NCBI GenBank assembly: GCA_004556055.1
Contig: SFIW01000001.1
Location: forward strand, 1-64,000
Direction of reading: 5' to 3'
Source: Planctomycetaceae bacterium
GTDB taxonomy: Bacteria > Planctomycetota > Planctomycetia > Pirellulales > Thermoguttaceae
Length of the DNA stretch: 64,000 nt
Of the stretch, positions 16,133-25,644 are shown piece after piece. Below the pieces are notes generated by a model, which was not told the origin of the DNA, ran no database searches, and saw nothing but the letters and a program-made list of their open reading frames with translations. The number at the start of each line of letters is the position of its first letter. Within the stretch, counting starts at the first letter, position 1. Position numbers and translations under genes: made by a program.

Positions 16133-18181
16133 GTGACGACACTTAAAAGTTATTGGCTACAGATCTTCTGCGCGCTTGTCTTTGCGCTTTCCGTTCCCTC
16201 GGTCGTTTTGAGCCAGGAGGAGAATGGTAGACCGCGCCCCTTTGTCGAAGAATTTCTTGATATCGACGCCGACGTAAGAATGGCGCAGCGCGTCTCATTC
16301 CTCGAGGAAATTGACGCGGCGAGTCGTCGGTGGATTGAGGAATACGAGGGGGTGAAGACCCCAGCCGATATTGCGGCGCGGCAAAAACGTCAACGCGACT
16401 ACTTTCTTAGCGCGTTGGGCCCGATGTGGGATCGAACGCCCCTCAACGCGCAAATAACGGGGCGAGGCGAAAAAGAGAAATTTCGCTATGAGAATATCCT
16501 TTTTGAGAGCGTTCCCGGTTTTTATGTTACCGGCGTTCTTTTCCTCCCTAAGGCGGATCGTTTTCCTGGCCCCTATCCGGCGCTCCTTATAACGGAAGGG
16601 CACGCGGAAGAGGGTAAAGAGTATGATCCCTATCAGGGTCTCGGCGTCCTTGCCGCCGTCAACGGACTTGCGGCGTTTGTCATGGATCCGATTGATCAAG
16701 GGGAAAGATTTCAATATTTGAACGAGAAGGGTAAGCCGACGGCGACTACGGTAGCCGCGCATAATTTGGTTCAAGCCGGTTCCATCTTGGTGGGGCGCAA
16801 CACCGCGACGTTTGAGATTTGGGACGGAATGCGCGCGATCGATTATCTGGAAAGTCGCGACGATATCGTCGGCACGAAGATCGGCGTGTGCGGAACTTCC
16901 GGGGGAGGAACGCAGTCGGCGTATTTGCTGGCGCTAGACGATCGACTCGCGATGGGCGCGCCCTCGTGTTATATCTGCGGTTTCTTTGGAAATTTAACGC
17001 ACGAGCTTGGAGTACAGGACGGCGAACAAAATATTTGGGGCCAAATTCAGGCGGGAATCGATCACGCGGATTATCTCATGATGCGCGCGCCGACTCCAGC
17101 TCTCCTTTGCGCGTGCTCGGACGACTTCTTCAATTCCGACGACACATGGGTCTCTTACCGTTACGCGCTTCGTCTCTACTCGCGCATGGGGGCGCAGAAT
17201 CGACTTTCAATCGTCGAATCGGACAGCGGCCACGCGTACACGGAAGAGTCGCGCGTCGCGACGATTCGCTGGGCGTTGCGTTGGCTAGCCGGACGCGACG
17301 TCGAGACGCTCGAACGCGACGCGACGCGCCTCACGAAAGACGAGATTCGTTCGTTAAAAGATCGGTCGAGCGTTATCTATCTTCCCGGCGCGAAGACGGC
17401 GCGCGAATTGAACGTCGAACTCGCCGATCAACAAGCGGAGGCTAGACGCGCAAAATGGACGGGAATCCAGGCGTCGGACGCCGCGCGACTCGTTTCTGAA
17501 CGAGTCGGTATTCGCACGGGAGAAGAGGCTCCGCGCGCCGTATATTACGGGGGAAGAACGCAGGAAGGAGAAAGCGAGTCCGCTTTTGAGACCGATCGGG
17601 GAATTTGGCTGACGACGCGGGAGAATTTTGATTTCAACGCCCTGACGTCTTCCAACGCGGAGTTTGATTCCTTAACGCTTGTCGTCAGCGATATTGGTCG
17701 AAAAAGTCCTTTTGTAAACGAGCTTTTTTCCCGCTCGAAGGACGAGCGTATCGTCGCCGTCGAACTCAGAGGATACGGCGATACTCAGAATATCTGCGCA
17801 GAGTATTATCGGCATGAGCATTTTGGACCCGACGGAGTCGACGCGTGTTATGCGTATCTTCTGGGGAAGAATTACGTAGGGCTTCGCGCCGACGATCTTC
17901 TTGCGATGATTCGGTATTACCGCGAACGTTTTGGCGTTAAGACGATACGTCTTGTAGCGGAAGGTTACGCGGGAACGGTCGCGCTTGTCGCGGCGGTAGC
18001 GCAGCCCGACGCGATTTCTAACTTAAAGCTTGTCGGCGAGCTTCCCACATGGCGCGAGCTTCTTGACCGAGAGTATGGGCCGATTCCCCTTACGAACGCG
18101 ATTCACGGGGTGTTAAACGATTTTGATATCGACGACCTGAAGTCGTATTTGTCGGAGCATGGCGTTTTGATTGAAGATTAA
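16133..18181 (+). CDS. Secreted acetyl xylan esterase-like alpha/beta hydrolase with a second, degenerate hydrolase domain
   Basis: This 682-residue protein has an N-terminal signal peptide (to about VLS-QE, residue ~28). The first domain (residues ~90-390) is an alpha/beta hydrolase of the AXE/Abhydrolase type found in planctomycete polysaccharide loci: YNI-like entry FYVTGVLFLPK, EGH turn, nucleophile elbow GVCGTSGGG (Ser256), acid D330 or D331 in CACSDDFF, and His367 in SDSGHAY. Residues ~540-680 repeat a hydrolase fold (VELRGYGDTQN, VRLVAEGYAGTVALVAA), but the nucleophile serine position is glycine (EGYAG), so this second domain is probably inactive. Start is a GTG with a near-perfect GGAAGGAGGG site. 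Probably deacetylates plant or algal polysaccharide outside the cytoplasm (inference). Confidence 0.8.
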   Translation: MTTLKSYWLQIFCALVFALSVPSVVLSQEENGRPRPFVEEFLDIDADVRMAQRVSFLEEIDAASRRWIEEYEGVKTPADIAARQKRQRDYFLSALGPMWDRTPLNAQITGRGEKEKFRYENILFESVPGFYVTGVLFLPKADRFPGPYPALLITEGHAEEGKEYDPYQGLGVLAAVNGLAAFVMDPIDQGERFQYLNEKGKPTATTVAAHNLVQAGSILVGRNTATFEIWDGMRAIDYLESRDDIVGTKIGVCGTSGGGTQSAYLLALDDRLAMGAPSCYICGFFGNLTHELGVQDGEQNIWGQIQAGIDHADYLMMRAPTPALLCACSDDFFNSDDTWVSYRYALRLYSRMGAQNRLSIVESDSGHAYTEESRVATIRWALRWLAGRDVETLERDATRLTKDEIRSLKDRSSVIYLPGAKTARELNVELADQQAEARRAKWTGIQASDAARLVSERVGIRTGEEAPRAVYYGGRTQEGESESAFETDRGIWLTTRENFDFNALTSSNAEFDSLTLVVSDIGRKSPFVNELFSRSKDERIVAVELRGYGDTQNICAEYYRHEHFGPDGVDACYAYLLGKNYVGLRADDLLAMIRYYRERFGVKTIRLVAEGYAGTVALVAAVAQPDAISNLKLVGELPTWRELLDREYGPIPLTNAIHGVLNDFDIDDLKSYLSEHGVLIED

Positions 18182-18280
18182 CGGAAAATTGGATTGTATA
18201 ACGATAAGCGCACGGTAGCGATACTGCGCGTCATATTAGGTTTTATGGGCTTGATCCCGAAATTTTAGTTAGGAGAAACG

Positions 18281-21200
18281 ATGCGACACAAGGTGCTAGG
18301 CGCGGCTTTATGCGCTCTTGTTTCTTTGTCTTGCGCTACGTTCGTTCATGGAGCGGGGGTAAAGCACGAGACGAAGAGCTGGGATCATAACGGCGCTGCG
18401 TTTGCGGAGGCTTCGCAATATATTTCAGAGAATAGCGATCTCAATCTATTGACATTCCCCGGCGCGAAGCTCGTTCGAGCGACGGAGCTCGACGGACCGG
18501 GTATGCTGACCGACGGTCAAGGGGGCGTTTACGGCGACTCCGGACGCGTAGCGGTGCACGGCTCTCCTTCGCGCGCGGTTTACTATCTTGGCAAAGCGCG
18601 TAAGATCGCGGCGATCAACGTTTTCTCCGGAAATATCGACGAACGCGGAAACCAGGACTTTGAAATTCGTCTTGCGAACAACGCGTCGAATCCTGGAGTG
18701 GAGCCGAAATTTCCCGAAGAAGCGACGTTGACGTCTGGGGACAAAGTTCTCGGAACGAACGGGGGCGCATTCCTTTCGAGTTTCTCTCCCGAGTCGGGAA
18801 CGTCTCTTTTTGACGGCGAGTACGACTGGGTTGAATTCCGTTTCTGGAAGACCTATAAGGTCGGCGCCGGTGCGCCTGGTAAAAGCGCGTCTCAGGCGAG
18901 CAGTTGGGGATCGATGATCGAAGTTCAGGTTATCGGCGACGCCAACGATCCGACGCTCTTCAAATCCGAAGAGGAACGCGCCGCGTGGTTGGCGAAGGCG
19001 CAGGCGCGTCGTCTTCGCGCGGAAATCGATAAGCTCGGTCCGGACGTCGCCTATTCGATCGAACATCGCGACTCGCTCCAGTTAGCGATTGAAGCGATGC
19101 TCGACGAATGGGAGGACGAACTCGGCGACGTCGATTGGGAAGAACGCTTCGCGGATTTCGAGAAACGTTTCGCCGACGGTTCTCTTTCTCAAGAGGACTA
19201 TCTTGCGCTCGTCAAAGAGTACGACGCGTTCCGTCGCGAGGTGTTGTTGAGTCATCCGGTTCTCCACGAATTTGACGAAATCTTGATGCGCAAGACGACG
19301 AATCCTGCGCTAATGGCGAACTGGATTTCTAACGCGTCGCGGTCCAAGGGAAAGTACGACGACTCTCTGGTGACGCTGAACCTCCGCGATCTCACAGCGC
19401 CGCTTCATGAAATTACGCGCGGTCCTAACGAATCGTTCATCGGCGATATCTCGCTCCACTGGGACGCCGATCGTTGCCTCGTCACCGCTCTTTCCGACGC
19501 GAAGACCTGGCAGGTCTTTGAGTGCAACCTTGAAGACGGATCGTTGCGTCAAGTTACTCCCGAAATGGGAGACGACGTGAATAACGTCGAGGGATGCTAC
19601 GTTCCCGACGGATCGACGATCTTTGTTTCTTCCGCGTCGATGATGGGCGTTCCCTGCATCGGGGGCAGCGACGTCGTCGGCAACCTTTATCGCGTCGAAG
19701 AGGACGGTAAGACTGTTCGTCAGCTTACCTTCGAACAAGACCAAGACTGGAATCCGACGATTCTTCCCAACGGTCGCATCATGTATCTGCGCTGGGAATA
19801 CGTCGACATTACGCACTACTATTCGCGCTACGTCTTCACGATGAATCCGGACGGCACCAACCAAGTCGAACATTACGGCAGCGGCGGCTATTGGCCGAAC
19901 AGTACCTTCTACGCGAAGGCGCTTCCCGGACAGTCGTCGAAGTTTGTCGGTATCGTCTCGGGGCACCATGGCGTCGCGCGCGAAGGCGAATTAGTCATTT
20001 TCGATCCGTCGAAGGGTCGTCGTGAAACCTCCGGCGTCGTCCAGCGCATCCCCGGTCGTAATAATCCACCCGAGAACGTGACGATCGACCAACTTGTCGA
20101 CAACGTCTTTCCGAAATTCCTCTTCCCCTATCCGCTCGACGACGAACATTTCCTCGTCAGTTGCCGGATGTCGCGCGCCGACTCTCGTTGGTCTCTGTAT
20201 CTTGTCGACGTCTACGACAATATGACGCTTCTTCGCACCGAGCCGGACTATCACTTGCTCGAACCCTTCGCGCTTGTCGAACGCGACGAACCGACGGAAC
20301 TTCCCGACCGCACGGTCGCTGGTGAAAAAACGTCCAACATCTTTATCACGGACGTTTACTTTGGTCAAGGTTTGCCGAAAGTTCCGCGCGGAACCGTCAA
20401 GAAATTGCGCGTTTACGCAGTCAGTTACGGCTACCGCGGAATTGGCGGTCACGACGTCTTCGGTCTCGAAAGCTGCTGGGACGGTCGCCGCCTCCTCGGC
20501 GACGCTCCGGTCTACGAGGACGGAAGCGCGTCCTTCAAGATACCCGCGAACACGCCGGTTTTCATCCAGCCTCTCGACGAGAATGGCGCGGCGGTTCAGT
20601 TGATGCGCTCTTGGCTTGTCGGTATGCCCGGCGAAAACCAGAGCTGCATCGGTTGTCATGAAACGCAAAACGACGTTTCCCCGACCGTCGACACGATCGC
20701 GCGTACGTTGCCCCCCGTTGATTTGCAGCCGTTCTACGGCCCTGAACGCCCCTTTACCTTCCTTGCCGAAGTTCAGCCGATTCTTGATAAATATTGCGTC
20801 GGCTGCCACAACGGCGAGAAGCCCGATCGTCCTAATTTCCAAGACACGACTCCCGGTCCTAATAACTTCTCGAACTCCTACCACGCGCTTGCGCGTTACG
20901 TTCGTCGTCCTGGACCGGAAAGCGACGCTCGTCCTTTCCAACCGATGGAATATCACGTCTCCACCTCCGAGCTCGTCAAGCTCCTTCGCAAGGGACATTA
21001 CAACGTTCAGCTTGATAAGGAGGCGTGGGAACGTCTCTTTAGCTGGATTGACGTCAACGCTCCTTATTTCGGCACGTGGTCAGAAGTCGCCAACGCCGGT
21101 CAAAGCGATCGCGTCAACGCCGGTCTGAATAACATTTCGGATCGCCATGTCGAACTTAAAACGCTTTACGCCGACAACACCTTGAACTTCGAATCCGATT

Positions 21201-22237
21201 CGTATGGTTGGGAAGGTGTGAAACGTCCAGACTTTGTCAAGCCTGAGAAGAAGACGCTCGACTATTCCGCGCCTTCCGTTTCGAATTGGCCGTTCGACGC
21301 CAAGACGGCGCGTTCTATGCAAGTTGAAAGCGCGTCCGTCAACGGGGCCACGCCTGAGAACGGCCTCTTCAAGGTTTCCGTCGAGTCCGAGTCTAAAGCG
21401 CGGGTAGCGCTTAACGACGAGCTCGCCATTGAGCTTGTCCGTATTCCCGCCGGACAATTCGTCATGGGAGACGAGAACGGTTTTGAAGACGAACTTCCGC
21501 GCTGCGTCGCGACGATTGAAAAACCCTTCTGGATGATGACGACCGAAGTGACGAACGCGATGTACAAGCTTTTCGACGCGACTCACGACAGCCGTTTCAT
21601 CGATCAGCAGTGGAAGGATCACGTTCTCCCCGGTTATCCGGCGAATCTTCCGAATCAGCCGGTCATTCGCGTGAACTGGCAAGAAGCGACGGATTTCTGC
21701 GAGTGGCTTACTGAGAAGACTGGGATGAAGTTCCGCCTTCCGACGGAAGCCGAATGGGAATGGGCGGCGCGCGCCGGTTCTTCCACGCCAATGTGGTTTG
21801 GCGGTCTCGACGCCGACTTTGGCGCGTATGAGAACCTTAGCGATAAACAAACGGTGAAATTTGTCGTCCAAGGCGTCAATCCTCAGCCGATTTCGAATCC
21901 TCCGGCATGGCGCGCGTTCATTCCTCGGGTCGACGAAGTTGACGACGGCAATATGATAGCGACAAACGTCGGCAGCTACGAAGCGAATCCTTGGGGTCTC
22001 TACGATATGCTCGGGAACGTCGCCGAATGGACGGCGTCCGATTACAAGGCGTATCCTTACGACCCAGCGGACGGACGCAACGCGAATTCTCTCGAAGCGA
22101 AGAAAGTCGCGCGCGGGGGATCATGGCGAGATCGTCCTAAGTGGGCGCGCGCCGGCGTTCGTAGCGAGTACGAATCGTGGCAGCGCGTCTTCAACGTCGG
22201 TTTCCGCGTTGTTTGCGACGGCCCCGTTGAGAAATAA
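18281..22237 (+). CDS. Giant secreted protein: CxxCH (HzsA-like) region fused to SUMF1/FGE-type domain
   Basis: This 1318-residue protein has a signal peptide (to about VHG-AG, residue ~25). Residues ~50-220 look like a discoidin-type beta sandwich. Residues ~370-780 form a beta-propeller-like region (repeated DG-x-Q/RQLT...DW-x-PTxLPNGRIMYLRWEY) resembling the middle domain of hydrazine synthase alpha subunit. Two c-type heme motifs follow: CIGCH at 789-793 and CVGCH at 839-843. The C-terminus (~1045-1315) is a SUMF1/formylglycine-generating-enzyme fold: VRIPAGQFVMGDE, PVIRVNWQEATDFCEWL, FRLPTEAEWEWAARAG, LYDMLGNVAEWT, VARGGSWRDRP, VGFRVV. The active-site cysteines of true FGE are absent in the RGGSW...R region. 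A TTAGGAG site precedes the ATG. Planctomycetes have many such proteins of unknown role; periplasmic electron transfer is inference. Confidence 0.8.
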   Translation: MRHKVLGAALCALVSLSCATFVHGAGVKHETKSWDHNGAAFAEASQYISENSDLNLLTFPGAKLVRATELDGPGMLTDGQGGVYGDSGRVAVHGSPSRAVYYLGKARKIAAINVFSGNIDERGNQDFEIRLANNASNPGVEPKFPEEATLTSGDKVLGTNGGAFLSSFSPESGTSLFDGEYDWVEFRFWKTYKVGAGAPGKSASQASSWGSMIEVQVIGDANDPTLFKSEEERAAWLAKAQARRLRAEIDKLGPDVAYSIEHRDSLQLAIEAMLDEWEDELGDVDWEERFADFEKRFADGSLSQEDYLALVKEYDAFRREVLLSHPVLHEFDEILMRKTTNPALMANWISNASRSKGKYDDSLVTLNLRDLTAPLHEITRGPNESFIGDISLHWDADRCLVTALSDAKTWQVFECNLEDGSLRQVTPEMGDDVNNVEGCYVPDGSTIFVSSASMMGVPCIGGSDVVGNLYRVEEDGKTVRQLTFEQDQDWNPTILPNGRIMYLRWEYVDITHYYSRYVFTMNPDGTNQVEHYGSGGYWPNSTFYAKALPGQSSKFVGIVSGHHGVAREGELVIFDPSKGRRETSGVVQRIPGRNNPPENVTIDQLVDNVFPKFLFPYPLDDEHFLVSCRMSRADSRWSLYLVDVYDNMTLLRTEPDYHLLEPFALVERDEPTELPDRTVAGEKTSNIFITDVYFGQGLPKVPRGTVKKLRVYAVSYGYRGIGGHDVFGLESCWDGRRLLGDAPVYEDGSASFKIPANTPVFIQPLDENGAAVQLMRSWLVGMPGENQSCIGCHETQNDVSPTVDTIARTLPPVDLQPFYGPERPFTFLAEVQPILDKYCVGCHNGEKPDRPNFQDTTPGPNNFSNSYHALARYVRRPGPESDARPFQPMEYHVSTSELVKLLRKGHYNVQLDKEAWERLFSWIDVNAPYFGTWSEVANAGQSDRVNAGLNNISDRHVELKTLYADNTLNFESDSYGWEGVKRPDFVKPEKKTLDYSAPSVSNWPFDAKTARSMQVESASVNGATPENGLFKVSVESESKARVALNDELAIELVRIPAGQFVMGDENGFEDELPRCVATIEKPFWMMTTEVTNAMYKLFDATHDSRFIDQQWKDHVLPGYPANLPNQPVIRVNWQEATDFCEWLTEKTGMKFRLPTEAEWEWAARAGSSTPMWFGGLDADFGAYENLSDKQTVKFVVQGVNPQPISNPPAWRAFIPRVDEVDDGNMIATNVGSYEANPWGLYDMLGNVAEWTASDYKAYPYDPADGRNANSLEAKKVARGGSWRDRPKWARAGVRSEYESWQRVFNVGFRVVCDGPVEK

Positions 22238-22258
22238 GAGGCGTTGACTCGCTTCTTT

Positions 22259-22300
22259 AAAGAGCGCTCCTCCTCGAACTGCGAAGGGGAGCGCTCTTTC
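22259..22300 (+). terminator. Intrinsic terminator after the SUMF1/CxxCH gene
   Basis: A 12-bp perfect stem (22259-22270 with 22288-22299) and a 17-base loop, ending in TTT. Confidence 0.75.
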
Positions 22301-22402
22301 ATATCTTACGATTTATCCAGGCGTTAAAGACTACCCCCACTTGCCAAGTTTTCGCCGTTTGGTAGAATTGCGCGATGTGCTGTTTCTTGGGAAGACTATG
22401 GA

Positions 22403-22969
22403 ATGTTTGAGGCGCCGGGGCGCCTGATCACTCGAACTCGTCTTGGTGAAGTTGCTCGTATGTCGTCCATAATTTGTCGCCTGGTTTCGTTGAGAAATGT
22501 CTTCATAATGAACCATTTCATTCGATATTTCACTCTTCTTCCTTCGATTTCAACCAAAATAGCGCCTGCGGCGCTGCGCATGTGCGGCGTTAAAGTCGGC
22601 AAGAACGTTTTCATTGGTCAGGGCGTTTATTTTGACGCTCATCCCGAAGCGATTGAGATTGGAAACGACGTTTTAATCGCGCCCAACGTCCAGATATTAA
22701 CGCATAAGCGTGATTTGAGCGTCTATAAACGCGGCATGAAGTACTACGAAGTTCCCCATGTCGTCAAGCCCGTGAAGCTTTGCGACAATTGTCTCATCGG
22801 CCTAGGCGCGCTTCTCATGCCGGGGGTAACGGTGGGGGAGGGCGGATTTGTCGCGGCAGGAGCCGTCGTGGCGAAGGACGTCCCTCCATATACGGTCGTT
22901 GCCGGCGTTCCTGCGTCTCCGATTCGCGAATATCTTGAAGACGGGACGAGTCGTCGTTTGTTTTCATGA
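22403..22969 (+). CDS. Hexapeptide-repeat acyltransferase (maltose O-acetyltransferase type)
   Basis: This 188-residue protein has a left-handed beta-helix: GVKVGKNVFIGQGVYFDAHPEAIEIGNDVLIAPNVQILTH, VVKPVKLCDNCLIGLGALLMPGVTVGEGGFVAAGAVVAKDVPPYTVVAGVPA, ending in the typical PAxxIR. Proteins like this acetylate sugars from acetyl-CoA, here probably a surface-polysaccharide unit, given the pyruvyl transferase and flippase that follow. The N-terminal ~35 residues are poorly conserved in character, and the true start may be an internal ATG (22460 or 22508); none has a good ribosome site. A short inverted repeat (TAGTAG...CTACTA, 22981-23000) lies before the next gene. Confidence 0.8.
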   Translation: MFEAPGRLITRTRLGEVARMSSIICRLVSLRNVFIMNHFIRYFTLLPSISTKIAPAALRMCGVKVGKNVFIGQGVYFDAHPEAIEIGNDVLIAPNVQILTHKRDLSVYKRGMKYYEVPHVVKPVKLCDNCLIGLGALLMPGVTVGEGGFVAAGAVVAKDVPPYTVVAGVPASPIREYLEDGTSRRLFS

Positions 22970-23015
22970 CGGCGCTCATATAGTAGAAATTTTTACTACT
23001 AGAAAGGAGCTTACG

Positions 23016-24125
23016 ATGGACGTCGCGGCGTTTATTAGACGCGTGAATTTTCTGCGCAGTATGGTCAAGCCGTTGCATAAAGCCTACGGCGACTTTCGTT
23101 TGCGGCATGAATACGCGTATCGCGCTTCTGAGTTTCGTCGCGTCTTTAGCGCGTTGCAACCTTCTTCACAACCGCGCGTTTGGCACGTGTGTCTTCCTCA
23201 TCATGGAAATCTTGGGGATCGCGCTCAGGCGGTCTGCATTCAAAAGTGGTTGCGGGATAATTATCCTGATCGAGAACTCGTTGAAGTCTACATCATCGGG
23301 TTCTTAGGCGCGGGAGAGTGGGGGAAGCGTCGAATCGTCGAACTCATGGGAAAAGACGATCTCATCTTCTTTCAAAGCGGATACCACTTTACCGGCGAAT
23401 CGCGCCCCGAGCCCGTCTACGATTGGTTTACTAAAACCTTCCCTAATAACAAGAGCGTTTTTCTTCCGGTGACAATCAAATTTCGTTCGAATAAGATTAA
23501 AGATCGCATTCGCAAGCGTTACGAGAATCGTAATGTGACGCTCATAGCGCGCGATAAAGTATCTTACGCGACGGCGCAGGAGATTTTTCCGCGTCTCAAA
23601 ACTCTGCTCTATCCCGATATAGTAACGTCGCTGATTGGTCGCGTCGATCTTCCGCGCGCCCAACGCGAAGGCGTCCTTTTCTGCATGCGCAACGACGAAG
23701 AACGCGTCTTCACCGAGGAGAAGTTGCAAGCGCTCCTCGGTAAATTCCGCGACGTTCGCCATAACGTGATCGATACGAACGTAGGGATGGATTGGCGTCT
23801 TCCTCTTGAGAAGTACGAGGAAGCGTTCATGTCTCTTATCCGAGATTTCTCGACCTACAAATGCGTCGTCACCGACCGTTATCACGGCATGATCTTCTCG
23901 TTAATCTCGAACACGCCGACGATCGTTGTCAAGACTGCGGATCATAAGGCGTCGTCCGGAGCGGAACAACTTCAAGAATTTTTTCCCGACTTTTTGACAA
24001 TTCCTGAGAATGAAGACGAGTTGGCGGAGCAGATCCGCATGCGTCTTTCGCAAGAGGAATTGACCGTAAAGCTTCCTGATTTGCCATATCAACTCTACTG
24101 GTCGAAGCTCAAGTCGCGGATTTGA
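23016..24125 (+). CDS. Polysaccharide pyruvyl transferase family protein
   Basis: This 369-residue cytoplasmic enzyme of the PF04230 family would transfer a pyruvyl ketal from phosphoenolpyruvate to a sugar in a surface polysaccharide. Family features: HVCLPHHGNLGDRAQAVCIQKWL (the GNxGD motif), DLIFFQSGYHFTG, SVFLPVTIKF, LIARDKVSYATAQEIFP, LYPDIVTSL, and the late segment CVVTDRYHGMIFSLISNTPTIV (TDRxHG). The start at 23016 is set by AGAAAGGAG just upstream; the frame is open further back into the acyltransferase gene but has no site there. It sits between acyltransferase and flippase genes, 27 bases before the latter. Confidence 0.87.
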   Translation: MDVAAFIRRVNFLRSMVKPLHKAYGDFRLRHEYAYRASEFRRVFSALQPSSQPRVWHVCLPHHGNLGDRAQAVCIQKWLRDNYPDRELVEVYIIGFLGAGEWGKRRIVELMGKDDLIFFQSGYHFTGESRPEPVYDWFTKTFPNNKSVFLPVTIKFRSNKIKDRIRKRYENRNVTLIARDKVSYATAQEIFPRLKTLLYPDIVTSLIGRVDLPRAQREGVLFCMRNDEERVFTEEKLQALLGKFRDVRHNVIDTNVGMDWRLPLEKYEEAFMSLIRDFSTYKCVVTDRYHGMIFSLISNTPTIVVKTADHKASSGAEQLQEFFPDFLTIPENEDELAEQIRMRLSQEELTVKLPDLPYQLYWSKLKSRI

Positions 24126-24152
24126 GTTTTAGATCGGGGAGAGTAAAAAGAT

Positions 24153-25583
24153 ATGACGGGTAATAAAGCCGGACGCGTAGCGCGACTTCTGCTCGACGTG
24201 GGGATCTTTGCCTTTGGAAGTCTGCTGAGCAAGATCGTTCAGTTCTTGCTTCTTCCGCTTTACACTGGGTGGATGTCGCCTGGCGAGTTCGGCGTTGCGG
24301 AGATTGTCTTTAATCTTTCGCAGCTCCTAATGCCCCTGGCGACGTTAAGCGTGGCGAATGGCGTTTTCCGTTACGCGATGGATAGAGTCGATCGTAAGAC
24401 GCTTCTTTCGTCGAGTCTTTTCGTCGTATTGATAGGCGAGATTATCGTAACGATCGGCGCGTGTTTGACGACGTTGTTCAAGCCGTTTGAGTATGCGACC
24501 TTTTTCTGTATTCTTCTCCTTGGCGAGGCGTTAAAGTCTGATTTTTCGAGCATTGTTCGCGGCTTTGGCTATTCGAAACGTTTCGCAATGGGAGGGCCGA
24601 TCGACGCGCTCCTCCTGGCGCTCTTCAATATTGTCTTTATCGGCGTTTTTCACTACGGCGTCGCCGGATATCTGACGGCGCTCGTTCTTGCGAATTACCT
24701 GACGGCGCTTTACTATTTTCTCGCGGGGAGCCTATGGCGCTACCTTGGCGTCGACGGAGTCGACTTCGGGATGGTTAAAGCCCTCCTAAGATTCAGCATC
24801 CCGATGGTTTTCAATACGGCGATCTTCTGGTTTATCAACATGTCGGGGCGTTTCATCATTATGTGGAACGGCGGCGAAGATTTGGCGGGATGTTATATAG
24901 CGGCAAGTAAGCTTCCCGCAGTGATTAACATGGCGGTTACGATTTTTCAACAGGCTTGGCAGATATCCTCGACGCGAGAAATCGACAGCGAATCGCGCGA
25001 CTCGTTCTATTCGACAATATTCGTCCACTACTTTTATTTTGTGCTAGCCTGTTCGGCGTTTGCAGTTGCGATTTGTCCTTTCCTCGCCGATATTCTTTTG
25101 AAGAATGAATTCCGGAAGATAGGGTATATTCTTCCGCTTCTTTTGACGATAGGTTCGTTGAATGGAATCAGCACGTTTTTTGGAACCTTTTACAACGTAT
25201 TTAAACAAAATATGATGATTACCGCGTCGTCTTTCACGGCGTCGATCTTTGCCGTTTTCGGCGGCTACCTCCTGAATTTCGCATGGGGGCCCGTTGGAGT
25301 CGCGCTAGGAGGGATCGTCGGCTTTTCCGTGATGATAGCGATGCGCGTCGCGGACACGCGGCGCCGTTTCGTACGCATATCCTGCAAAGTTCTTCCGATA
25401 GTCGCGCTCTCGATCCTCTACGTCGCGCAGGTGATCGTCGGGACGATGGAGCTGTTTACGGCGAGCGCTCTACTCGGCGCGGCGCAGCTATTGTTGATCC
25501 TCTTCTTGGAGCGTCGAAGAATCGCGCGTTTGCCCGCGATGATTAAGAACAAAATGAAAGGGCGTCGCCTTAGCGAAGAATAA
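24153..25583 (+). CDS. Oligosaccharide flippase (Wzx/MATE-like polysaccharide exporter)
   Basis: This 476-residue inner-membrane protein has 12-14 hydrophobic segments and belongs to the polysaccharide biosynthesis/MVF superfamily. It opens GIFAFGSLLSKIVQFLLLPLYTGWMSPGEFGVAEIVFNLSQLL, the usual Wzx start, and has KLPAVINMAVTIFQQAWQISSTREI in the middle. It would move lipid-linked glycan units to the outer face. GGGGAGAG precedes the ATG. It closes the three-gene set with the acyltransferase and pyruvyl transferase; a weak terminator follows at 25616. Confidence 0.85.
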   Translation: MTGNKAGRVARLLLDVGIFAFGSLLSKIVQFLLLPLYTGWMSPGEFGVAEIVFNLSQLLMPLATLSVANGVFRYAMDRVDRKTLLSSSLFVVLIGEIIVTIGACLTTLFKPFEYATFFCILLLGEALKSDFSSIVRGFGYSKRFAMGGPIDALLLALFNIVFIGVFHYGVAGYLTALVLANYLTALYYFLAGSLWRYLGVDGVDFGMVKALLRFSIPMVFNTAIFWFINMSGRFIIMWNGGEDLAGCYIAASKLPAVINMAVTIFQQAWQISSTREIDSESRDSFYSTIFVHYFYFVLACSAFAVAICPFLADILLKNEFRKIGYILPLLLTIGSLNGISTFFGTFYNVFKQNMMITASSFTASIFAVFGGYLLNFAWGPVGVALGGIVGFSVMIAMRVADTRRRFVRISCKVLPIVALSILYVAQVIVGTMELFTASALLGAAQLLLILFLERRRIARLPAMIKNKMKGRRLSEE

Positions 25584-25615
25584 TTGCGCGTAGCGTGGCG
25601 GAAAGAGTAGGGCGC

Positions 25616-25644
25616 GTTTTCACCGCGAGTGAAGACGGCTTTTT
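25616..25644 (+). terminator. Probable terminator after the flippase gene
   Basis: GTTTTCAC (25616-25623) pairs with GTGAAGAC (25629-25636, one G-U) around a 5-base loop, then GGC and five T. The T run touches the stop codon of the convergent gene. Confidence 0.5.

Noticed and set aside
22981..23000. TAGTAG...CTACTA inverted repeat before the pyruvyl transferase gene
   Set aside because: Six-base stem with a poor loop, AT-rich; no sign of a regulatory role.
22848..23015. Upstream extension of the pyruvyl transferase gene
   Set aside because: It overlaps the acyltransferase gene in another frame, while a strong ribosome site sits just before 23016.
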